A stretch of DNA of 64,000 nucleotides from Diorhabda sublineata (taxonomy: Eukaryota; Arthropoda; Insecta; Coleoptera; Chrysomelidae). The notes beneath the pieces are model-generated. The model was given only the letters and a program-made list of their open reading frames with translations. It had not been told where the DNA came from and searched no databases. The stretch lies in assembly GCF_026230105.1 (NCBI RefSeq), contig NW_026614221.1:274641-338640 (forward strand), read 5' to 3'. The position numbers and the translations under genes are program-made. This document shows, piece by piece, positions 1 through 14,509 of this stretch; the first letter of the stretch is position 1; each line of letters opens with the position of its first letter.

Positions 1-441
1 ATATTTGAGTGAGTTTGCATCTAACTTTGTCAGATATCATCGAATACCATCCATTGAAGCCCATTGAGGTCAACTGTCACTTTGTAATAATTGAAAATTT
101 TCAAAGTCTATCTTCCTAATTTGAAGTCGAATTCCAACATTTCTTATATATTTGAGTGAGTTTGCATCTAACTTTGTCAGATATCATCGAATAACATCCA
201 TTGAAGCCCATTGAGGTCAACTGTCGCTTTGTAATAATTGAAAATTTTCAAAGTCTATCTTCCTAATTTGAAGTCGAATTCCAACATTTCTTATATATTT
301 GAGTGAGTTTGCATCTAACTTTGTCTGATATCATCGAATAACATCCATTGAAGCCCATTGAGGTCAACTGTCACTTTGTGTTAATTGAAAATTTTCCAAG
401 TCTATCTTCCTTATTTGAAGTCGAATTTCAACATTTCTCAT

Positions 442-3390
442 ATATTTGAGTGAGTCTGCGAATAACTTTGTCATATATCATCGAAAAACATCGATTGAAG
501 CCCATTGAGGTCAACTGTCACTTTGTGTTAATTGAAAATTTTCCAAGTCTATCTTCCTAATTTGGAGTCGAATTCCAACATTTCTTATATATTTGAGTGA
601 GTTTGCATCTAACTTTGTCTTATATCATCGAATAACATCCATTGAAGCCCATTGAGGTCAACTGTCACTTTGTGTTAATTGAAAATTTTCCAAGTCTATC
701 TTCCTTATTTGAAGTCGAATTTCAACATTTCTCATATATTTGAGTGAGTTTGCGAATAACTTTGTCATATATCATCGAAAAACATCGATTGAAGCCCATT
801 GAGGTCAACTGTCACTTTGTAATAATTGAAAATTTTCAAAGTCTATCTTCCTGATTTGAAGTCGAATTCCAACATTTCTTATATATTTGAGTGTGTTTGC
901 GAATAACTTCGTCAGATATCATCGAATAACATCGATTGAAGCCTATTGAGGTCAACTGTCACTTTGTAATAATTGAAAATTTTCAAAGTCTATCTTCCTA
1001 ATTTGAAGTCGAATTCCAACATTTCTTATATATTTGAGTGAGTTTGCATCTAACTTAGTCAGATATCATCGAATAACATCCATTGAAGCCCATTGAGGTC
1101 AACTGTCACTTTGTGTTAATTGAAAATTTTCCAAGTCTATCTTCCTTATTTGAAGTCGAATTTCAACATTTCTCATATATTTGAGTGAGTTTGCGAATAA
1201 CTTTGTCATATATCATCGAAAAACATCGATTGAAGCCCATTGAGGTCAACTGTCACTTTGTAATAATTGAAAATTTTCAAAGTCTATCTTCCTGATTTGA
1301 AGTCGAATTCCAACATTTCTTATATATTTGAGTGAGTTCGCATCTAACTTTGTCAGATATCATCGAATAACATCCATTGAAGCCCATTGAGGTCAACTGT
1401 CACTTTGTAATAATTGAAAATTTTCAAAGTCTATCTTCCTAATTTGAAGTCGAATTCCAACATTTCTTATATATTTGAGTGAGTTTGCATCTAACTTTGT
1501 CAGATATCATCGAATAACATCCATTGAAGCCCATTGAGGTCAACTGTCGCTTTGTAATAATTGAAAATTTTCAAAGTCTATCTTCCTAATTTGAAGTCGA
1601 ATTCCAACATTTCTTATATATTTGAGGTGAGTTTGCATCTAACTTTGTCTGATATCATCGAAAAACATCCATTGAAGCCCATTGAGGTCAACTGTCACTT
1701 TGTGTTAATTGAAAATTTTCCAAGTCTATCTTCCTTATTTGAAGTCGAATTCCAACATTTCTTATATATTTGAGTGAGTTTGCATCTAACTTTGTCTGAT
1801 ATCATCGAATAACATCCATTGAAGCCCATTGAGGTCAATTGTCACTTTGTGCTAATTGAAAATTTTCCAAGTCTATCTTCCTTATTTGAAGTCGAATTTC
1901 AACATTCCTCATATATTTGAGTGAGTCTGCGAATAACTTTGTCATATATCATCGAAAAACATCGATTGAAGCCCATTGAGGTCAACTGTCACTTTGTAAT
2001 AATTGAAAATTTTCAAAGTCTATCTTCCTGATTTGAAGTCGAATTCCAACATTTCTTATATATTTGAGTGAGTTTGCATCTAACTTTGTCAGATATCATC
2101 GAATAACATCCATTGAAGCCCATTGAGGTCAACTGTCGCTTAGTAATAATTGAAAATTTTCAAAGTCTATCTTCCTAATTTGAAGTCGAATTCCAACATT
2201 TCTTATATATTTGAGGTGAGTTTGCATCTAACTTTGTCTGATATCATCGAATAACATCCATTGAAGCCCATTGAGGTCAACTGTCACTTTGTGTTAATTG
2301 AAAATTTTCCAAGTCTATCTTCCTTATTTGAAGTCGAATTCCAACATTTCTTATATATTTGAGTGAGTTTGCATCTAACTTTGTCAGATATCATCGAATA
2401 ACATTCATTGAAGCCCATTGAGGTCAACTGTCACTTTGTAATAATTGAAAATTTTCAAAGTCTATCTTCCTAATTTGAAGTCGGTTTCCAACATTTCTTA
2501 TATATTTGAGTGAGTTTGCATCTAACTTAGTCAGATATCATCGAATAACATCCATTGAAGCCCATTGAGGTCAACTGTCACTTTGTGTTAATTGAAAATT
2601 TTCCAAGTCTATCTTCCTTATTTGAAGTCGAATTTCAACATTTCTCATATATTTGAGTGAGTTTGCGAATAACTTTGTCATATATCATCGAAAAACATCG
2701 ATTGAAGCCCATTGAGGTCAACTGTCACTTTGTAATAATTGAAAATTTTCAAAGTCTATCTTCCTGATTTGAAGTCGAATTTCAACATTCCTTATATATT
2801 TGAGTGAGTTTGCTTCTAACTTTGTCAGATATCATCGAATAACATCCATTGAAGCCCATTGAGGTCAACTGTCACTTTGTAATAATTGAAAATTTTCAAA
2901 GTCTATCTTCCTAATTTGAAGTCGAATTCCAACATTTCTTATATATTTGAGTGAGTTTGCATCTAACTTAGTCAGATATCATCGAATAACATCCATTGAA
3001 GCCCATTGAGGTCAACTGTCACTTTGTGTTAATTGAAAATTTTCCAAGTCTATCTTCCTAATTTGAAGTCGAATTCCAACATTTCTTATATATTTGAGTG
3101 AGTTTGCATCTAACTTTGTCTGATATCATCGAATAACATCCATTGAAGCCCATTGAGGTCAACTGTCACTTTGTGTTAATTGAAAATTTTCCAAGTCTAT
3201 CTTCCTTATTTGAAGTCGAATTTCAACATTTCTCATATATTTGAGTGAGTTTGCGAATAACTTTGTCATATATCATCGAAAAACATCGATTGAAGCCCAT
3301 TGAGGTCAACTGTCACTTTGTAATAATTGAAAATTTTCAAAGTCTATCTTCCTGATTTGAAGTCGAATTCCAACATTTCTTATATATTTG
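442..3390 (+). repeat. Higher-order repeat of about 10 monomers
   Basis: Rare marks recur about 1471 bp apart: TGAGTCTGCG at 451 and 1922. A 1-bp insertion allele (TTTGAGGTGA) occurs at 1621 and 2210, 589 bp apart, so the mutated unit itself was copied within a 4-monomer block. Exact limits are approximate. Confidence 0.6.
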
Positions 3391-3396
3391 AGTGAG

Positions 3397-6042
3397 TTTG
3401 CGAATAAATTTGTCAGATATCATCGAATAACATCGATTGAAGCCTATTGAGGTCAACTGTCACTTTGTAATAATTGAAAATTTTCAAAGTCTATCTTCCT
3501 AATTTGAAGTCGAATTCCAACATTTCTTATATATTTGAGTGAGTTTGCATCTAACTTTGTCAGATATCATCGAATAACATCCAATGAAGCCCATTGAGGT
3601 CAACTGTCACTTTGTAATAATTGAAAATTTTCAAAGTCTATCTTCCTAATTTGAAGTCGAATTCCAACATTTCTTATATATTTGAGTGAGTTTGCATCTA
3701 ACTTAGTCAGATATCATCGAATAACATCCATTGAAGCCCATTGAGGTCAACTGTCACTTTGTGTTAATTGAAAATTTTCCAAGTCTATCTTCCTTATTTG
3801 AAGTCGAATTTCAACATTTCTCATATATTTGAGTGAGTTTGCGAATAACTTTGTCATATATCATCGAAAAACATCGATTGAAGCCCATTGAGGTCAACTG
3901 TCACTTTGTAATAATTGAAAATTTTCAAAGTCTATCTTCCTGATTTGAAGTCGAATTCCAACATTTCTTATATATTTGAGTGAGTTTGCATCTAACTTAG
4001 TCAGATATCATCGAATAACATCCATTGAAGCCCATTGAGGTCAACTGTCACTTTGTGTTAATTGAAAATTTTCCAAGTCTATCTTCCTAATTTGAAGTCG
4101 AATTCCAACATTTCTTATATATTTGAGTGAGTTTGCATCTAACTTTGTCTGATATCATCGAATAACATCCATTGAAGCCCATTGAGGTCAATTGTCACTT
4201 TGTGTTAATTGAAAATTTTCCAAGTCTATCTTCCTTATTTGAAGTCGAATTTCAACATTTCTCATATATTTGAGTGAGTTTGCGAATAACTTTGTCATAT
4301 ATCATCGAAAAACATCGATTGAAGCCCATTGAGGTCAACTGTCACTTTGTAATAATTGAAAATTTTCAAAGTCTATCTTCCTGATTTGAAGTCGAATTCC
4401 AACATTTCTTATATATTTGAGTGAGTTTGCATCTAACTTTGTCAGATATCATCGAATAACATCCATTGAAGCCCATTGAGGTCAACTGTCACTTCGTAAT
4501 AATTGAAAATTTTCAAAGTCTATATTCCTAATTTGAAGTCGAATTTCAACATTTCTCATATATTTGAGTGAGTTTGCGAATAACTTTGTCAGATATCATC
4601 GAATAACATCGATTGAAGCCCATTGAGGTCAACTGTCACTTTGTGATAATTGAAAATTTTCAAAGTCTATCTTCCTAATTTGAAGTCGAATTCCAACATT
4701 TCTTATATATTTGAGTGAGTTTGCGAATAAATTTGTCAGATATCATCGAATAACATCGATTGAAGCCTATTGAGGTCAACTGTCACTTTGTAATAATTGA
4801 AAATTTTCAAAGTCTATCTTCCTAATTTGAAGTCGAATTCCAACATTTCTTATATATTTGAGTGAGTTTGCATCTAACTTTGTCAGATATCATCGAATAA
4901 CATCCAATGAAGCCCATTGAGGTCAACTGTCACTTTGTAATAATTGAAAATTTTCAAAGTCTATCTTCCTAATTTGAAGTCGAATTCCAACATTTCTTAT
5001 ATATTTGAGTGAGTTTGCATCTAACTTAGTCAGATATCATCGAATAACATCCATTGAAGCCCATTGAGGTCAACTGTCACTTTGTGTTAATTGAAAATTT
5101 TCCAAGTCTATCTTCCTTATTTGAAGTCGAATTTCAACATTTCTCATATATTTGAGTGAGTTTGCGAATAACTTTGTCATATATCATCGAAAAACATCGA
5201 TTGAAGCCCATTGAGGTCAACTGTCACTTTGTAATAATTGAAAATTTTCAAAGTCTATCTTCCTGATTTGAAGTCGAATTCCAACATTTCTTATATATTT
5301 GAGTGAGTTTGCATCTAACTTAGTCAGATATCATCGAATAACATCCATTGAAGCCCATTGAGGTCAACTGTCACTTTGTGTTAATTGAAAATTTTCCAAG
5401 TCTATCTTCCTAATTTGAAGTCGAATTCCAACATTTCTTATATATTTGAGTGAGTTTGCATCTAACTTTGTCTGATATCATCGAATAACATCCATTGAAG
5501 CCCATTGAGGTCAATTGTCACTTTGTGTTAATTGAAAATTTTCCAAGTCTATCTTCCTTATTTGAAGTCGAATTTCAACATTTCTCATATATTTGAGTGA
5601 GTTTGCGAATAACTTTGTCATATATCATCGAAAAACATCGATTGAAGCCCATTGAGGTCAACTGTCACTTTGTAATAATTGAAAATTTTCAAAGTCTATC
5701 TTCCTGATTTGAAGTCGAATTCCAACATTTCTTATATATTTGAGTGAGTTTGCATCTAACTTTGTCAGATATCATCGAATAACATCCATTGAAGCCCATT
5801 GAGGTCAACTGTCACTTCGTAATAATTGAAAATTTTCAAAGTCTATATTCCTAATTTGAAGTCGAATTTCAACATTTCTCATATATTTGAGTGAGTTTGC
5901 GAATAACTTTGTCAGATATCATCGAATAACATCGATTGAAGCCCATTGAGGTCAACTGTCACTTTGTGATAATTGAAAATTTTCAAAGTCTATCTTCCTA
6001 ATTTGAAGTCGAATTCCAACATTTCTTATATATTTGAGTGAG
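3397..6042 (+). repeat. Higher-order repeat, two copies of a 9-mer (1323 bp)
   Basis: Private alleles repeat at exactly 1323 bp (9 x 147): CGAATAAATT at 3401 and 4724, CCAATGAAGC at 3581 and 4904, ACTTCGTAAT at 4491 and 5814. Sequence before 3397 and after 6042 no longer matches, so two adjacent copies are supported. Confidence 0.88.
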
Positions 6043-6580
6043 TTTGCATCTAACTTTGTCAGATATTATCGAGTAACATCATTGAAGCCCATTGAGGTCA
6101 ACTGTCACTTTGTAATAATTGAAAATTTTCAAAGTCTATCTTCCTAATTTGAAGTCGAATTCCAACATTTCTTATATATTTGAGTGAGTTTGCATCTAAC
6201 TTTGTCAGATATCATCGAATAACATCCATTGAAGCCCATTGAGGTCATCTGTGATTTTGTGTTAATTGAAAATTTTCAAAGTCTATCTTCCTGATTTGAA
6301 TTCCAACATTTCTTATATATTTGAGTGAGTTTGCATCTAACTTTGTCAGATATCATCGAATAACATCCATTGAAGCCCATTGAGGTCATCTGTCACTTTG
6401 TGTTAATTGAAAATTTTAAAAGTCTATCTTCCTGATTTGAAGTCGAATTCCAACATTTCTTATATATTTGAGTGAGTTTGCATCTAACTTTGTCAGATAT
6501 CATCGAATAACATCCATTGAAGCCCATTGAGGTCAACTGTCACTTTGTGTTAATTGAAAATTTTCAAAGTCTATCTTCCT

Positions 6581-9500
6581 GATTTGAATTCCAACATTTC
6601 TTATATATTTGAGTGAGTTTGCATCTAACTTTGTCTGATATCATCGAATAACATCCATTGAAGCCCATTGAGGTCAACTGTCACTTTGTGTTAATTGAAA
6701 ATTTTCCAAGTCTATCTTCCTTATTTGAAGTCGAATTTCAACATTTCTCATATATTTGAGTGAGTTTGCGAATAACTTTGTCATATATCATCGAAAAACA
6801 TCGATTGAAGCCCATTGAGGTCAACTGTCACTTTGTAATAATTGAAAATTTTCAAAGTCTATCTTCCTGATTTGAAGTCGAATTCCAACATTTCTTATAT
6901 ATTTGAGTGAGTTTGCATCTAACTTAGTCAGATATCATCGAATAACATCCATTGAAGCCCATTGAGGTCAACTGTCACTTTGTGTTAATTGAAAATTTTC
7001 CAAGTCTATCTTCCTAATTTGAAGTCGAATTCCAACATTTCTTGTATATTTGAGTGAGTTTGCATCTAACTTTGTCTGATATCATCGAATAACATCCATT
7101 GAAGCCCATTAAGGTCAATTGTCACTTTGTGTTAATTGAAAATTTTCCAAGTCTATCTTCCTTATTTGAAGTCGAATTTCAACATTTCTCATATATTTGA
7201 GTGAGTTTGCGAATAACTTTGTCATATATCATCGAAAAACATCGATTGAAGCCCATTGAGGTCAACTGTCACTTTGTAATAATTGAAAATTTTCAAAGTC
7301 TATCTTCCTGATTTGAAGTCGAATTCCAACATTTCTTATATATTTGAGTGAGTTTGCATCTAACTTTGTCAGATATCATCGAATAACATCCATTGAAGCC
7401 CATTGAGGTCAACTGTCACTTCGTAATAATTGAAAATTTTCAAAGTCTATCTTCCTAATTTGAAGTCGAATTCCAACATTTCTTATATATTTGAGTGAGT
7501 TTGCATCTAACTTTGTCAGATATTATCGAATAACATCATTGAAGCCCATTGAGGTCAACTGTCACTTTGTAATAATTGAAAATTTTCAAAGTCTATCTTC
7601 CTAATTTGAAGTCGAATTCCAACATTTCTTATATATTTGAGTGAGTTTGCATCTAACTTTGTCAGATATCATCGAATAACATCCATTGAAGCCCATTGAG
7701 GTCATCTGTGACTTTGTGTTAATTGAAAATTTTCAAAGTCTATCTTCCTGATTTGAATTCCAACATTTCTTATATATTTGAGTGAGTTTGCATCTAACTT
7801 TGTCAGATATCATCGAATAACATCCATTGAAGCCCATTGAGGTCAACTGTCACTTTGTAATAATTGAAAATTTTCAAAGTCTATCTTCCTAATTTGAAGT
7901 CGAATTCCAACATTTCTTATATATTTGAGTGAGTTTGCATCTAACTTAGTGAGATATCATCGAATAACATCCATTGAAGCCCATTGAGGTCAACTGTCAC
8001 TTTGTGTTAATTGAAAATTTTCAAAGTCTATCTTCCTAATTTGAAGTCGAATTCCAACATTTCTTATATATTTGAGTGAGTTTGCATCTAACTTTGTCAG
8101 ATATCATCGAATAACATCCATTGAAGCCCATTGAGGTCATCTGTGACTTTGTGTTAATTGAAAATTTTCAAAGTCTATCTTCCTGATTTGAATTCCAACA
8201 TTTCTTATATATTTGAGTGAGTTTGCATCTAACTTTGTCTGATATCATCGAATAACATCCATTGAAGCCCATTGAGGTCAACTGTCACTTTGTGTTAATT
8301 GAAAATTTTCCAAGTCTATCTTCCTTATTTGAAGTCGAATTTCAACATTTCTCATATATTTGAGTGAGTTTGCGAATAACTTTGTCATATATCATCGAAA
8401 AACATCGATTGAAGCCCATTGAGGTCAACTGTCACTTTGTAATAATTGAAAATTTTCAAAGTCTATCTTCCTGATTTGAAGTCGAATTCCAACATTTCTT
8501 ATATATTTGAGTGAGTTTGCATCTAACTTAGTCAGATATCATCGAATAACATCCATTGAAGCCCATTGAGGTCAACTGTCACTTTGTGTTAATTGAAAAT
8601 TTTCCAAGTCTATCTTCCTAATTTGAAGTCGAATTCCAACATTTCTTGTATATTTGAGTGAGTTTGCATCTAACTTTGTCTGATATCATCGAATAACATC
8701 CATTGAAGCCCATTAAGGTCAATTGTCACTTTGTGTTAATTGAAAATTTTCCAAGTCTATCTTCCTTATTTGAAGTCGAATTTCAACATTTCTCATATAT
8801 TTGAGTGAGTTTGCGAATAACTTTGTCATATATCATCGAAAAACATCGATTGAAGCCCATTGAGGTCAACTGTCACTTTGTAATAATTGAAAATTTTCAA
8901 AGTCTATCTTCCTGATTTGAAGTCGAATTCCAACATTTCTTATATATTTGAGTGAGTTTGCATCTAACTTTGTCAGATATCATCGAATAACATCCATTGA
9001 AGCCCATTGAGGTCAACTGTCACTTCGTAATAATTGAAAATTTTCAAAGTCTATATTCCTAATTTGAAGTCGAATTTCAACATTTCTCATATATTTGAGT
9101 GAGTTTGCGAATAACTTTGTCAGATATCATCGAATAACATCGATTGAAGCCCATTGAGGTCAACTGTCACTTTGTGATAATTGAAAATTTTCAAAGTCTA
9201 TCTTCCTAATTTGAAGTCGAATTCCAACATTTCTTATATATTTGAGTGAGTTTGCATCTAACTTTGTCAGATATTATCGAATAACATCATTGAAGCCCAT
9301 TGAGGTCAACTGTCACTTTGTAATAATTGAAAATTTTCAAAGTCTATCTTCCTAATTTGAAGTCGAATTCCAACATTTCTTATATATTTGAGTGAGTTTG
9401 CATCTAACTTTGTCAGATATCATCGAATAACATCCATTGAAGCCCATTGAGGTCATCTGTGACTTTGTGTTAATTGAAAATTTTCAAAGTCTATCTTCCT

Positions 9501-11860
9501 GATTTGAATTCCAACATTTCTTATATATTTGAGTGAGTTTGCATCTAACTTTGTCAGATATCATCGAATAACATCCATTGAAGCCCATTGAGGTCAACTG
9601 TCACTTTGTAATAATTGAAAATTTTCAAAGTCTATCTTCCTAATTTGAAGTCGAATTCCAACATTTCTTATATATTTGAGTGAGTTTGCATCTAACTTAG
9701 TGAGATATCATCGAATAACATCCATTGAAGCCCATTGAGGTCAACTGTCACTTTGTGTTAATTGAAAATTTTCAAAGTCTATCTTCCTAATTTGAAGTCG
9801 AATTCCAACATTTCTTATATATTTGAGTGAGTTTGCATCTAACTTTGTCAGATATCATCGAATAACATCCATTGAAGCCCATTGAGGTCATCTGTGACTT
9901 TGTGTTAATTGAAAATTTTCAAAGTCTATCTTCCTGATTTGAATTCCAACATTTCTTATATATTTGAGTGAGTTTGCATCTAACTTTGTCTGATATCATC
10001 GAATAACATCCATTGAAGCCCATTGAGGTCAACTGTCACTTTGTGTTAATTGAAAATTTTCCAAGTCTATCTTCCTTATTTGAAGTCGAATTTCAACATT
10101 TCTCATATATTTGAGTGAGTTTGCGAATAACTTTGTCATATATCATCGAAAAACATCGATTGAAGCCCATTGAGGTCAACTGTCACTTTGTAATAATTGA
10201 AAATTTTCAAAGTCTATCTTCCTGATTTGAAGTCGAATTCCAACATTTCTTATATATTTGAGTGAGTTTGCATCTAACTTAGTCAGATATCATCGAATAA
10301 CATCCATTGAAGCCCATTGAGGTCAACTGTCACTTTGTGTTAATTGAAAATTTTCCAAGTCTATCTTCCTAATTTGAAGTCGAATTCCAACATTTCTTGT
10401 ATATTTGAGTGAGTTTGCATCTAACTTTGTCTGATATCATCGAATAACATCCATTGAAGCCCATTGAGGTCAACTGTCACTTTGTGTTAATTGAAAATTT
10501 TCCAAGTCTATCTTCCTTATTTGAAGTCGAATTTCAACATTTCTCATATATTTGAGTGAGTTTGCGAATAACTTTGTCATATATCATCGAAAAACATCGA
10601 TTGAAGCCCATTGAGGTCAACTGTCACTTTGTAATAATTGAAAATTTTCAAAGTCTATCTTCCTGATTTGAAGTCGAATTCCAACATTTCTTATATATTT
10701 GAGTGAGTTTGCATCTAACTTAGTCAGATATCATCGAATAACATCCATTGAAGCCCATTGAGGTCAACTGTCACTTTGTGTTAATTGAAAATTTTCCAAG
10801 TCTATCTTCCTAATTTGAAGTCGAATTCCAACATTTCTTGTATATTTGAGTGAGTTTGCATCTAACTTTGTCTGATATCATCGAATAACATCCATTGAAG
10901 CCCATTAAGGTCAATTGTCACTTTGTGTTAATTGAAAATTTTCCAAGTCTATCTTCCTTATTTGAAGTCGAATTTCAACATTTCTCATATATTTGAGTGA
11001 GTTTGCGAATAACTTTGTCATATATCATCGAAAAACATCGATTGAAGCCCATTGAGGTCAACTGTCACTTTGTAATAATTGAAAATTTTCAAAGTCTATC
11101 TTCCTGATTTGAAGTCGAATTCCAACATTTCTTATATATTTGAGTGAGTTTGCATCTAACTTTGTCAGATATCATCGAATAACATCCATTGAAGCCCATT
11201 GAGGTCAACTGTCACTTCGTAATAATTGAAAATTTTCAAAGTCTATATTCCTAATTTGAAGTCGAATTTCAACATTTCTCATATATTTGAGTGAGTTTGC
11301 GAATAACTTTGTCAGATATCATCGAATAACATCGATTGAAGCCCATTGAGGTCAACTGTCACTTTGTGATAATTGAAAATTTTCAAAGTCTATCTTCCTA
11401 ATTTGAAGTCGAATTCCAACATTTCTTATATATTTGAGTGAGTTTGCATCTAACTTTGTCAGATATTATCGAATAACATCATTGAAGCCCATTGAGGTCA
11501 ACTGTCACTTTGTAATAATTGAAAATTTTCAAAGTCTATCTTCCTAATTTGAAGTCGAATTCCAACATTTCTTATATATTTGAGTGAGTTTGCACCTAAC
11601 TTTGTCAGATATCATCGAATAACATCCATTGAAGCCCATTGAGGTCATCTGTGACTTTGTGTTAATTGAAAATTTTCAAAGTCTATCTTCCTGATTTGAA
11701 TTCCAACATTTCTTATATATTTGAGTGAGTTTGCATCTAACTTTGTCAGATATCATCGAATAACATCCATTGAAGCCCATTGAGGTCATCTGTCACTTTG
11801 TGTTAATTGAAAATTTTCAAAGTCTATCTTCCTGATTTGAAGTCGAATTCCAACATTTCT
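6581..11860 (+). repeat. Higher-order repeat with 6-bp-deleted monomers (1604/1751 bp units)
   Basis: The deletion allele GATTTGAATTCC (six bases lost before the EcoRI-type site) marks units at 6581, 8185 and 9936. The first is 1604 bp, i.e. 11 monomers less two 6-bp and one 1-bp deletions. The second is 1751 bp with one extra monomer. The third carries a further 441-bp (3-monomer) duplication, seen as CTTGTATATT at 10396 and 10837; the same allele is at 7041 and 8645. Confidence 0.88.
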
Positions 11861-14509
11861 TATATATTTGAGTGAGTTTGCATCTAACTTTGTCAGATAT
11901 CATCGAATAACATCCATTGAAGCCCATTGAGGTCAACTGTCACTTTGTGTTAATTGAAAATTTTCCAAGTCTATCTTCCTTATTTGAAGTCGAATTTCAA
12001 CATTTCTCATATATTTGAGTGAGTTTGCGAATAACTTTGTCATATATCATCGAAAAACATCGATTGAAGCCCATTGAGGTCAACTGTCACTTTGTAATAA
12101 TTGAAAATTTTCAAAGTCTATCTTCCTGATTTGAAGTCGAATTCCAACATTCCTTATATATTTGAGTGAGTTTGCTTCTAACTATGTCAGATATCATCGA
12201 ATAACATCCATTGAAGCCCATTGAGGTCAACTGTCACTTTGTAATAATTGAAAATTTTCAAAGTCTATCTTCCTAATTTGAAGTCGAATTCCAACATTTC
12301 TTATATATTTGAGTGAGTTTGCATCTAACTTAGTCAGATATCATCGAATAACATCCATTGAAGCCCATTGAGGTCAACTGTCACTTTGTGTTAATTGAAA
12401 ATTTTCCAAGTCTATCTTCCTAATTTGAAGTCGAATTCCAACATTTCTTATATATTTGAGTGAGTTTGCATCTAACTTTGTCTGATATCATCGTATAACA
12501 TCCATTGAAGCCCATTGAGGTCAACTGTCACTTTGTGTTAATTGAAAATTTTCCAAGTCTATCTTCCTTATTTGAAGTCGAATTTCAACATTTCTCATAT
12601 ATTTGAGTGAGTTTGCGAATAACTTTGTCATATATCATCGAAAAACATCGATTGAAGCCCATTGAGGTCAACTGTCACTTTGTAATAATTGAAAATTTTC
12701 AAAGTCTATCTTCCTGATTTGAAGTCGAATTCCAACATTTCTTATATATTTGAGTGAGTTTGCGAATAACTTTGTCAGATATCATCGAATAACATCGATT
12801 GAAGCCTATTGAGGTCAACTGTCACTTTGTGATAATTGAAAATTTTCAAAGTCTATCTTCCTAATTTGAAGTCGAATTCCAACATTTCTTATATATTTGA
12901 GTGAGTTTGCATCTAACTTTGTCAGATATTATCGAATAACATCATTGAAGCCCATTGAGGTCAACTGTCACTTTGTAATAATTGAAAATTTTCAAAGTCT
13001 ATCTTCCTAATTTGAAGTCGAATTCCAACATTTCTTATATATTTGAGTGAGTTTGCATCTAACTTTGTCAGATATCATCGAATAACATCCATTGAAGCCC
13101 ATTGAGGTCATCTGTGACTTTGTGTTAATTGAAAATTTTCAAAGTCTATCTTCCTGATTTGAATTCCAACATTTCTTATATATTTGAGTGAGTTTGCATC
13201 TAACTTTGTCAGATATCATCGAATAACATCCATTGAAGCCCATTGAGGTCAACTGTCACTTTGTAATAATTGAAAATTTTCAAAGTCTATCTTCCTAATT
13301 TGAAGTCGAATTCCAACATTTCTTATATATTTGAGTGAGTTTGCATCTAACTTAGTGAGATATCTTCGAATAACATCCATTGAAGCCCATTGAGGTCAAC
13401 TGTCACTTTGTGTTAATTGAAAATTTTCAAAGTCTATCTTCCTAATTTGAAGTCGAATTCCAACATTTCTTATATATTTGAGTGAGTTTGCATCTAACTT
13501 TGTCAGATATCATCGAATAACATCCATTGAAGCCCATTGAGGTCAACTGTCACTTTGTAATAATTGAAAATTTTCAAAGTCTATATTCCTAATTTGAAGT
13601 CGAATTTCAACATTTCTCATATATTTGAGTGAGTTTGCGAATAACTTTGTCAGATATCATCGAATAACATCGATTGAAGCCCATTGAGGTCAACTGTCAC
13701 TTTGTAATAATTGAAAATTTTCAAAGTCTATCTTCCTAATTTGAAGTCGAATTCCAACATTTCTTATATATTTGAGTGAGTTTGCATCTAACTTTGTCAG
13801 ATATCATCGAATAACATCAATTGAAGCCCATTGAGGTCAACTGTCACCTTGTAATAATTGAAAATTTTCAAAGTCTATCTTCCCAATTTGAAGTCGAATT
13901 CCAACATTTCTTATATATTTGAGTGAGTTTGCATCTAACTTTGTCAGATATCATCGAATAACATCCATTGAAGCCCTTTGAGGTCATCTGTCACTTTGTA
14001 ATAATTGAAAATTTTCAAAGTCTATCTTCCTAATTTGAAGTCGAATTTCAACATTTCTCATATATTTGAGTGAGTTTGCGAATAACTTTGTCATATATCA
14101 TCGAAAAACATCGATTGAAGCCAATTGAGGTCAATTGTCACTTTGTAATAATTTAAAATTTTCAAAGTCTATCTTCCTGATTTGAAGTCGAATTCCAACA
14201 TTTCTTATATATTTGAGTGAGTTTGCATCTAACTTTGTCAGATATCATCGAATAACATCCATTGAAGCCCATTGAGGTCAACTGTCACTTTGTAATAATT
14301 GAAAATTTTCAAAGTCTATCTTCCTAATTTGAAGTCGAATTCCAACATTTCTTATATATTTGAGTGAGTTTGCATCTAACTTTGTCAGATATCATCGAAT
14401 AACATCCATTGAAGCCCATTGAGGTCAACTGTCACTTTGTAATAATTGAAAATTTCCAAAGTCTATCTTCCTAATTTGAAGTCGAATTCCAACATTTCTT
14501 ATATATTTG

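Noticed and set aside
1561..1773. A 70-codon open frame within the satellite
   Set aside because: It begins at a TTG, consists only of satellite sequence, and is open only because a 1-bp insertion (TTTGAGGTGA at 1621) shifts the frame past a usual stop. The equivalent unit near 2150 is not longer. Not a gene.
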